Origin: Acidobacteriota bacterium
GTDB taxonomy: Bacteria; Acidobacteriota; Terriglobia; Terriglobales; Acidobacteriaceae
Length of the DNA stretch: 64,000 nt
Assembly (NCBI GenBank): GCA_021779935.1
Contig: JAJXZT010000040.1
Location: 186,001 to 250,000, forward strand
Reading direction: 5' to 3'
Positions 57,424 to 64,000 of this stretch are shown here, one piece after another; the first letter of the stretch is position 1; every line of letters starts with the position of its first letter. A program made the position numbers and the translations under genes. The notes under the pieces were generated by a model that was not told the origin of the DNA, did no database searches, and saw only the letters and a program-made list of their open reading frames with translations.

Positions 57424-59264
57424 TACTTTCCCTCCTGCGCGGCAATCGCGTCGGTGATAGAACGCGCGTCAATCGGCAATCCGTTGTAGTGCCGCACGCT
57501 GCGCAGCTTGCCGGTCTCTTCCGTCGGAAGATCCAGCTTCAGCAATTGCAGCATTTGCGCATCGCGATTCTGATCGACGATATACACGCGATCATGGCAC
57601 TTGATGAACTCGTGCACTTCAGTTGTAAAGGGATAAGCGCGCAGCCGCAGGTAGTCGCAGTCGATTCCACGCTCGCGCTTCAACTGGTCTAGTGATTCGT
57701 CCAGCGCCCAGTGCGACGTGCCATAACCGATGATGCCAATCGCATTCCCGTTGTCTGCAACCGCTTCGGGCTTCGGCACGGCCGTGCGCGCGAACTCAAA
57801 CTTCCGCGCCAGCCGATCCATGTTGTTCACATAATCGTCCGGACGTTCGCTGTAGCCCGACCTTTCATTGTGACCGCTTCCGCGCGCAAAGTACGCGGCC
57901 AACGGATGCTCCGTTCCAGGCAGAGTCCTGTATCCAACTCCGTCGCCGTCCACGTCCTTGTATCGCGCAAAGCCCCCAAGCCGCTCCAGGTCTTCCTTGC
58001 TCAGCACCTTGCCGCGATGGATCGGCTCTTCGGGATACTCGAACGGATCGCTCATCCAGTTATTCATGCCCAGGTCGAGGTCGGACATCACGAACACCGG
58101 AGTCTGCAACTGCTCCGCGAGGTTGAACGCCTCCGAAGCCATCGAGAAGCACTCACCCACCGAGGAAGGAATCAGCATCACATGCTTTGTATCGCCATGC
58201 GATAGAAGCGCCACGCTCAAAATATCGCCTTGCGATGTTCTTGTCGGCATCCCGGTGGACGGCCCAACCCGCTGGATGTCCCAGATTACTCCCGGAATCT
58301 CCACGTAGTAGCCGAGACCGACGAATTCCGCCATCAGCGAGATACCCGGTCCGGCGGTGGCCGTCATCGAACGTGCCCCCGCCCACCCGGCGCCAATCAC
58401 CATGCCGATGGCGGCCAACTCGTCTTCCGCCTGCACAATGGCGAACGTCGCTTTGCCATCAGGGCCGATGCGATATGCCTTCATGTAGTCGATCAGCGTC
58501 TCGACGAGCGACGACGATGGCGTGATCGGATACCACGTCACCACCGTAACCCCGGCAAACATGCAGCCCATCGCGGCCGCGGAGTTTCCATCGACAATAA
58601 TCTTCCCTGCCGTCTTGTTCATCCTCTCCACGCGGAATGGATCGCGCTTGCGTAGCGAGGCGACAGCGTAGTCATACCCAGCCTTGGCGGCATTCCAGTT
58701 GAGGTCAGCGGCCTTCTGCTTCCTCGCAAACTGTTTGCGGATCGCCTTCTCGACTTCCGTCATGTCGAGGTCGAGCAGCCGCGCCACCACCCCCACGTAG
58801 ATCATGTTCTTGACCAGCTTGCGCAGCTTCGCCTCTGGACACACCTGCGCCACGATCTTGTCGTAGGGAATGCTGTAGAACGTTAGATCCTCGCGCAGCG
58901 ATCCGAGGTTGAGCGGCTCATCGTAGAGCACAACCGCGCCGGCTTCCAGCGACACCACGTCCTCCCTGGCCGTCTCCGGATTCATCGCCACGAGAAAATC
59001 GATTTCCTTCTTGCGCGCGATGTAGCCGTGTTTGCTGGCTCGGATCGTGTACCAGGTGGGAAGCCCGGCGATATTGGAAGGAAACAGGTTCTTGCCGCTG
59101 ACGGGAACTCCCATCTGGAAGATCGTCCGCAGCAGAACCGTATTGGCCGACTGCGACCCCGATCCGTTGACCGTCGCCACCTGTATGCTGAAATCGTTGA
59201 CCACGGGCTCGCGCCCGGAACTTCCGTCTGTGCCCTCATGCAGGGCGACATCGGTGCTTGCCAT
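57423..59264 (-). CDS. korA: 2-oxoacid:ferredoxin oxidoreductase, fused gamma-alpha subunit
   Basis: 613 residues. The N-terminal 200 residues form the gamma domain (ATVNGSGSQSANTVLLRTIFQMG and PSNIAGLPTWYTIRASK). The rest is the alpha TPP-dependent domain (NSAAAMGCMFAGVTVVTWYPITPSSS, EDELAAIGMVIGAGWAGARS, MTATAGPGISLM). It matches the KorA/OorA type rather than pyruvate synthase, but substrate is inferred. Cotranscribed with korB (TAATG overlap). The 270-base upstream region to accA holds the promoter and accA's terminator. Confidence 0.92.
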   Translation of the reverse strand: MASTDVALHEGTDGSSGREPVVNDFSIQVATVNGSGSQSANTVLLRTIFQMGVPVSGKNLFPSNIAGLPTWYTIRASKHGYIARKKEIDFLVAMNPETAREDVVSLEAGAVVLYDEPLNLGSLREDLTFYSIPYDKIVAQVCPEAKLRKLVKNMIYVGVVARLLDLDMTEVEKAIRKQFARKQKAADLNWNAAKAGYDYAVASLRKRDPFRVERMNKTAGKIIVDGNSAAAMGCMFAGVTVVTWYPITPSSSLVETLIDYMKAYRIGPDGKATFAIVQAEDELAAIGMVIGAGWAGARSMTATAGPGISLMAEFVGLGYYVEIPGVIWDIQRVGPSTGMPTRTSQGDILSVALLSHGDTKHVMLIPSSVGECFSMASEAFNLAEQLQTPVFVMSDLDLGMNNWMSDPFEYPEEPIHRGKVLSKEDLERLGGFARYKDVDGDGVGYRTLPGTEHPLAAYFARGSGHNERSGYSERPDDYVNNMDRLARKFEFARTAVPKPEAVADNGNAIGIIGYGTSHWALDESLDQLKRERGIDCDYLRLRAYPFTTEVHEFIKCHDRVYIVDQNRDAQMLQLLKLDLPTEETGKLRSVRHYNGLPIDARSITDAIAAQEGK

Positions 59265-59481
59265 TAGAAAGCCATCCTTGTTGTGTAAATCCCCAACTTG
59301 CAGAACTGCCGCGATTTACAGGTGCCTATGCGGCAATTATATGGCGCAGATATTATGTCGAATACGTTCCAAACACAAGCGGAAGGATTCGCACATCAAG
59401 GTGTACGAAAACCGACCTGACCGGTGATTCCAGCACCCAGAGCCAGTTTCGCCCGTAAACGCCTCGTCCGCCTGTGTCGCA

Positions 59482-59511
59482 AAAAAGCAAAACCCGCAAT
59501 CGCTTGCGGGC
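59482..59511 (-). terminator. Rho-independent terminator after accA
   Basis: A 7-bp stem CCCGCAA/TTGCGGG (59494-59511) with a 4-base loop. On the minus strand it is followed by TTTTGCTTTTTTG. It lies 24 bases past the accA stop. Confidence 0.85.
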
Positions 59512-59535
59512 TTTTCGCTCAAATCTCTTCCCTGC

Positions 59536-60615
59536 TTATTCTTCCGTGAAGAACTGCGCCATCTTGCGGAACTTGTTGTAACGGCCATCAAGCAGCTGTT
59601 GAACAGTCAGCTTCTTGAGTTCCGCCAGGTTCGTCTGCAACACGGCATCAAGCGCCGCAGCCGCTCCCTGGTAGTCGCGATGCGCGCCTCCCGGAGGCTC
59701 CGGCACAATCGCATCGATGATACCCATTTCCATCATGTCCGGTGCGGTAATACGCAACGCCTGCGCCGCCAGTTCCCTCTTCGTCGAATCGCGCCACATA
59801 ATCGACGCGCAGCCTTCCGGCGAGATCACAGAGTACACCGAGTTTTCCAGCATCAGCACGCGATCGCCGATGGCGATGGCCAGCGCGCCGCCGGAGCCGC
59901 CCTCGCCTGTAACCGTCACGATCACCGGCACCGTCAGCTTCGCCATTTCACGCAGGTTGTAGGCAATGGCCTCGGCCTGTCCGCGCTCTTCCGCGCCAAG
60001 TCCGGGGTATGCTCCCTGCGTATCGACAAACGTAAATATAGGCCGATTGAACTTTTCCGCCAGGCGCATCAACCGCATCGCCTTGCGATACCCTTCCGGG
60101 TTTGCCTGGCCAAAATTCCTGTGGACGCGTTGTTTAACGTCGCGTCCCTTCTGATGGCCTATCACGAGCACGTCTTCGCCGTGGAATTTCGCCATTCCGC
60201 AGACCAGCGCCGGATCGTCCCCGAAGCGCCGATCTCCGTGGAGTTCGCTCCAGTCCGTGAACATCAGTTCGACCCAGTCCAGCATGTACGGACGCTGCGG
60301 ATGACGCGCCAGCTCCGTTCGCTGCCATGGGCCCATCGCGGCAGTCACCTGCTTGCGCAGATTCGCCACCTGTTCCTGCAGCATGGCCAGTTGCCGGTGG
60401 GCCTCCTGGTTATCGCCCGCCGCGCTCTCCAACTGCACAATCTGCTGCTCGATCTTTTCCAGTTCCTGCTCTGCTTTTCCGCTAGCTTCCATATATGAGT
60501 TCGTTTCCGCGGAAGCGGCCCAGAAGCCCTGCACCGTTGCAATCCAGTATTCGATTGCCGGCAGGATACCCAACTGCCGCCACGACTGCTGTCCGGGATC
60601 GCCAGTTTCAGTCAT
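59536..60615 (-). CDS. accA: Acetyl-CoA carboxylase carboxyltransferase subunit alpha
   Basis: 359 residues. The crotonase-like carboxyltransferase core is recognised by LARHPQRPYMLDWVELMF, GHQKGRDVKQRVHRNFGQANPEGYRKA, FVDTQGAYPGLGAEERGQAEA and GEGGSGGALAIAIGDRVLMLENSVYSVISPEGCASI. The 85-residue N-terminal helical extension (EQELEKIEQQIVQLES) is longer than in E. coli. With AccD it transfers the carboxyl group from biotin to acetyl-CoA, the first step of fatty acid synthesis. It starts 39 bases after the dnaE stop, probably the same transcript. Confidence 0.95.
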   Translation of the reverse strand: MTETGDPGQQSWRQLGILPAIEYWIATVQGFWAASAETNSYMEASGKAEQELEKIEQQIVQLESAAGDNQEAHRQLAMLQEQVANLRKQVTAAMGPWQRTELARHPQRPYMLDWVELMFTDWSELHGDRRFGDDPALVCGMAKFHGEDVLVIGHQKGRDVKQRVHRNFGQANPEGYRKAMRLMRLAEKFNRPIFTFVDTQGAYPGLGAEERGQAEAIAYNLREMAKLTVPVIVTVTGEGGSGGALAIAIGDRVLMLENSVYSVISPEGCASIMWRDSTKRELAAQALRITAPDMMEMGIIDAIVPEPPGGAHRDYQGAAAALDAVLQTNLAELKKLTVQQLLDGRYNKFRKMAQFFTEE

Positions 60616-60654
60616 AGCGGGCCGCTCTCTGGACGCAGCCGCCTCCCTCTGGGA

Positions 60655-63600
60655 TTAGTCCACTACCTTGATGCTGCCGCGACCGCACACCTTCTCCACG
60701 CGATTGATAAAAGAACGGTCCGATAAGACATTATAGCCTTCGGCCTCCATCACCACCACGAAGTCTCCACTGCGCTCCAGGTCAAACAACACCTTCGCGT
60801 CACCTTTCGATTCCGAGAAAATAGCGTGCAACTCGTCCACCGTTTCCACCGTCGCCGACTCCAGTGGAATCCGCACACGCAACGAACGCGGCAATTTCAC
60901 TTTTGCTTCTTCCAGCGTCGTGATTTCCGAGATCGCAATTTTGGGCGACGCGTCTTCTTCCACGCGCACCGCCGCTTTCACCAGCACCGGCACTTCCAGT
61001 TTCACTTTTTCGGAGAGCCGCTTGAAAGCCTCGGGAAAGACCATCGCGTCAACCTTGCCGTTCATGTCTTCCAGCACAAGGTTCGCGTAGAGGTCGCCCT
61101 TGCGCGACTTCATCACTTTCACGCCGCCGAGAACTCCCGCCACCGCAACTTCTTCCCCCTTGGGACTTGAGCGCTTCATCGCCAGGATGTCGGTCGTCGA
61201 ATATGCACGCAGGTCTTCTATCTTGTCCTTGTACTTCTCCAGCGGATGCCCCGTGATGAAGAATCCCAGGATTTCTTTTTCGTTCTGCAAGCGCGTGTGC
61301 TCTTCCCAGTCGGGAACGTTGGGCAGTGATTGCGCACGTTCTTCCGGAGCATCGTCGAATACGCCGAACAATCCGTGCTGCCCGGCATCGCGATCGCGCT
61401 GCTGCTTGTTCGCCTGGTCGATCGCCTTGTCCAACACTTCCATCAATTGCGCGCGCCGTCCCAGCGCGTCCATCGCACCGCTCTTGATCAACGATTCCAG
61501 CACGCGCTTGTTCAGGTGACGCAGGTCAACCTTCTCACAGAACTGGTAGATCGATTTGAACTTTCCGTGCGCCGTGCGTGTGTCCACAATGGACTGAATA
61601 CCGTTGTGTCCCACGTTCTTCACGGCCGCCAGTCCGAAGCGGATCGCCTCTCCCACCGGCGTAAAGTTTGCGTCCGACACGTTGATGTCCGGCGGAAGCA
61701 CTTCGATCCCCATGTCGCGACACTCGGCGATGTACTTCACCACGTCATCCGTCTTGCCCGTCACCGACGTCAACAGGGCGGCCATGAACTCCACCGCGTA
61801 ATGCGTCTTGAGATACGCCGTGTTGTAGGCCACCATCGCATACGCCGCGGAGTGTGATTTATTGAAGCCGTATCCCGCAAACTGTTCCATCAGGTCGAAG
61901 ATGTGGCCGGCCTTGTCCTTGTTGAACCCATTGGCCAGCGCGCCCGCCATGAAGCGTTCCCGCTGCTTGGCCATCTCTTCCGGATTCTTCTTGCCCATCG
62001 CGCGCCGCAGCAAGTCGGCTTCACCCAGCGAGTATCCCGCCAGAACGTTGGCGATCTGCATCACCTGTTCCTGGTAGACGATGACTCCGAGCGTCTCCTT
62101 CAGTATCTTCTCCAGCTCGTCCTGCATGTAGTCGACTTTCTTGCGCCCCCACTTGCGCTCGATGAAGTCGTCAATCATGCCGCCCTGGATCGGCCCGGGC
62201 CGGTAAAGTGCGTTCAGTGCCGTCAGATCTTCAATGCTTGTCGGCCGGTAACGCCGCAACACGTCGCGCATGCCGTCCGATTCAAACTGAAACACGCCCG
62301 AGGTCTGCCCTTTGTGGAAGACCTGCTCATATGTCTCCGCGTCGTCCACGGCAATCTTCTGAAGATCGATCTCTTCGCCGCGCGTCTGCTTGATCAGCTT
62401 GAGACAGTCATCGAGAATCGTGAGCGTGGTGAGCCCGAGGAAGTCCATCTTCAACAGGCCCATCTTCTCCACCGCCTTCATGTCGTAGGCGGTCACAATT
62501 TCTTCGTTCTTCGTCTTGTAGAGCGGCACCAGTTCCTGCAGCGGCACCGGTGAAATCACCACGGCCGACGCATGCACGCCCGTATTGCGAACCATGCCTT
62601 CCAGCTTCTTCGCCGTGTCGATCAGGTCCTTGATCTGCGGCTCTTTGTTGTAAACCTCTTCGAACTGCGGCGATGCCTCGAACGCCTTGTCGATCGTCAT
62701 GCCCGGCGTGCCGGGAATCATCTTGGCGATCTTGTCGACCTCCGCATACGGCAGGTCGAGTACGCGTCCCGTGTCCTTGATGGCCGCCTTGGCCGCCATT
62801 GTGCCGAAGGTGATGATCTGCGCCACCTGCTCGCGGCCATACTTCCGCGTCACGTAGTCGATCACTTCGCCGCGACGGTTCATGCAGAAATCCACGTCGA
62901 TGTCAGGCATCGATACGCGTTCAGGATTAAGGAAGCGTTCGAAGAGCAACTCGTTCTGTAGCGGGTCCACGTCCGTGATCCCCATCGCGTAGCCCACCAG
63001 CGAGCCTGCCGCGGAACCGCGGCCCGGGCCAACCGGAATCCCGTTCTCCTTGGCGTAGCGGATGAAGTCCCAGACGATGAGGAAATATCCAGAGAACGTC
63101 ATCTGCTGAATGGTCCCAATTTCGCGGCTGAGCCGAGCCTCATATTCGGCAAACGAGTGCTTCAGACGGCCCTTTTCCTGCATCTCCCGCAGCAGGATCG
63201 TCCTGCGCTTCATGCCCTCGCGCGCCACAAACTCAAAGTAGCTGTCAATGGTGTGGCCGTCGGGAACGTCGAACTTCGGGAAAGGATTCTTGATCTTCTC
63301 CAGCTTCAGATTGCAGCGCTCGGCGATCCCCAGCGTGCGTGTCAGCAATTGCTCATACCCGAGGAAGACCTTCGACATCTCCGGGTAACTCTTCACAAAG
63401 AACTGGTTGGTCTGGAACTTCATCCGGTTGGTGTCGTGGATCGATTTCCCGGTCTGGATGCAGACCATGACGTCCTGCGCCAGCGAATCGTCTTCGCAGA
63501 TATAGTGGCTGTCGTTGGTCGCCACCATGTCGATCCCCAGCTCTTTTTCCAGCTTGAACAGCGCGGGATGAATGCGCTTCTCGTCCGCCAGCCCCTGGTC

Positions 63601-64000
63601 CTGAATCTCAAGAAAGAAATTGCCCCGGCCAAAGATGTCCTGGTAGGTCACGGCGGCGGTGCGGGCCGCGTTGTACTTGTCCTCCATCAGATCCTCGGCA
63701 ACTTCGCCCTTCAGGCACCCGGAAAGACCAATCAGCCCCTTGGAGTGCTCGGACAGGAAGCGCTTGCTGACGCGCGGCTTGTAGTAGAAGCCGTGCAGCG
63801 ATGCCTCCGAGCAGATCTTCACCAGGTTCTTGTACCCTTCCTCGTTCTCCGCCAGCACCAGCAGGTGGTTATACGAATCTCCCTGTGGCTCCGCCCGGTG
63901 ATCTTCCTTCTTGCAGATGTAAAGCTCGCAGCCGAGGATCGGTTTGATGCCCTCTTCCTTGGCCGCATTGAAGAAGTGAACCGCGCCGAAGATATTGCCG
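60655..64000 (-). CDS. dnaE: DNA polymerase III subunit alpha (5' end outside window)
   Basis: The frame runs to the right edge; an apparent start at 63858 is internal. Beyond it the reading frame continues as PHP-domain sequence (GNIFGAVHFFNAAKEEGIKP, GCELYICKKE). About 1,115 residues are visible. The polymerase active-site region is MPDIDVDFCMNRRGEVIDYV, with fingers sequence such as YQEQVMQIANVLAGYSLGEADLLRRAMGKK. The C-terminus contains the helix-hairpin-helix and OB (VAVAGVLGGVKVMKSRKGDLY) domains. It is the replicative polymerase. The first part of the PHP domain and the start codon are missing. Confidence 0.96.
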   Translation of the reverse strand, partial: GNIFGAVHFFNAAKEEGIKPILGCELYICKKEDHRAEPQGDSYNHLLVLAENEEGYKNLVKICSEASLHGFYYKPRVSKRFLSEHSKGLIGLSGCLKGEVAEDLMEDKYNAARTAAVTYQDIFGRGNFFLEIQDQGLADEKRIHPALFKLEKELGIDMVATNDSHYICEDDSLAQDVMVCIQTGKSIHDTNRMKFQTNQFFVKSYPEMSKVFLGYEQLLTRTLGIAERCNLKLEKIKNPFPKFDVPDGHTIDSYFEFVAREGMKRRTILLREMQEKGRLKHSFAEYEARLSREIGTIQQMTFSGYFLIVWDFIRYAKENGIPVGPGRGSAAGSLVGYAMGITDVDPLQNELLFERFLNPERVSMPDIDVDFCMNRRGEVIDYVTRKYGREQVAQIITFGTMAAKAAIKDTGRVLDLPYAEVDKIAKMIPGTPGMTIDKAFEASPQFEEVYNKEPQIKDLIDTAKKLEGMVRNTGVHASAVVISPVPLQELVPLYKTKNEEIVTAYDMKAVEKMGLLKMDFLGLTTLTILDDCLKLIKQTRGEEIDLQKIAVDDAETYEQVFHKGQTSGVFQFESDGMRDVLRRYRPTSIEDLTALNALYRPGPIQGGMIDDFIERKWGRKKVDYMQDELEKILKETLGVIVYQEQVMQIANVLAGYSLGEADLLRRAMGKKNPEEMAKQRERFMAGALANGFNKDKAGHIFDLMEQFAGYGFNKSHSAAYAMVAYNTAYLKTHYAVEFMAALLTSVTGKTDDVVKYIAECRDMGIEVLPPDINVSDANFTPVGEAIRFGLAAVKNVGHNGIQSIVDTRTAHGKFKSIYQFCEKVDLRHLNKRVLESLIKSGAMDALGRRAQLMEVLDKAIDQANKQQRDRDAGQHGLFGVFDDAPEERAQSLPNVPDWEEHTRLQNEKEILGFFITGHPLEKYKDKIEDLRAYSTTDILAMKRSSPKGEEVAVAGVLGGVKVMKSRKGDLYANLVLEDMNGKVDAMVFPEAFKRLSEKVKLEVPVLVKAAVRVEEDASPKIAISEITTLEEAKVKLPRSLRVRIPLESATVETVDELHAIFSESKGDAKVLFDLERSGDFVVVMEAEGYNVLSDRSFINRVEKVCGRGSIKVVD

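Noticed and set aside
1-64000. CRISPR arrays, tRNA/rRNA genes, prophage or transposase genes
   Set aside because: No regularly spaced repeats, cloverleaf-like sequences, phage structural genes or transposase motifs were found in reading the window by eye. A tRNAscan or Infernal search would be more sensitive.

Overview
The window is a compact, gene-dense chromosomal stretch (GC near 58-60% by eye) from a Gram-negative, hopanoid-making heterotroph. The complete Tol-Pal system, lipoprotein and outer-membrane efflux components, the hpn gene order, and the many signal-peptide TPR and zinc-ribbon proteins point to Acidobacteriota (Terriglobia, Koribacter-like). This assignment is inferred from gene content; no rRNA or other phylogenetic marker was compared. 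I saw no rRNA, tRNA, CRISPR array, prophage or intact insertion sequence.

Layout. 0-6 kb: end of a membrane protein, a secreted caspase-fold peptidase with an EF-hand, a DinB protein, a D-2-hydroxyacid dehydrogenase, an aminotransferase, a GT2 glycosyltransferase and a small membrane protein. Several are followed by clear hairpin terminators. 6.1-6.8 kb is non-coding and holds an orphan terminator. 6.8-12.1 kb: XdhC, a MocA/MobA-like nucleotidyltransferase, a HAD phosphatase, a NifU/IscU-like protein, a BtuF-like protein, a YkgJ-type Cys-cluster protein and a DoxX-like membrane protein, then a block of palindromic intergenic repeats. 12.4-19.8 kb: an aldo/keto reductase with ferredoxin tail, a PDZ-TPR secreted protein, a 7TM-PAS-GGDEF diguanylate cyclase, and a coupled methionine-sulfoxide-reductase-like/MutT pair. 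19.9-24.8 kb: an atypical Nramp transporter with a cytosolic PRC-MgtE_N-CBS protein, an RsbW/RsbV pair, an AhpD-like gene interrupted by an in-frame TGA, and an OB-fold secreted protein. 24.8-33 kb: glycosyltransferase, MFS, QueF, an HlyD-TPR-TolC export set and a convergent MacB-type permease.

33-48.5 kb is a hopanoid island. On the minus strand, ispH-shc-hpnH-unknown-hpnA-hpnG-adh-adh-hpnC-hpnD-hpnE form an apparently continuous operon running from isoprenoid precursor (HMBPP reduction) through squalene formation and cyclisation to side-chain extension. On the plus strand are hpnJ, two half-size DMT membrane proteins and cysK. 48.8-56 kb: recN, then tolQ-tolR-tolA/tonB-tolB-pal-cpoB. 56-64 kb: a small 2Fe-2S ferredoxin-like protein, korB-korA (2-oxoacid:ferredoxin oxidoreductase), accA and most of dnaE, which runs off the right edge.

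The most striking observation is the gene at 23760-24284. A TGA falls exactly where the second cysteine of the AhpD CxxC motif belongs, and a perfect stem-loop with a GG-containing loop lies at bacterial-SECIS distance. The reading frame continues with family-typical sequence and ends in a coupled overlap with the next gene. This strongly suggests an AhpD-like selenoprotein (CxxU) that automatic callers would split into two fragments. Other leads are the Nramp/MgtE_N pairing, two dehydrogenases inside the hopanoid operon that are candidates for the BHT-forming reduction, and several unexplained structured intergenic elements.
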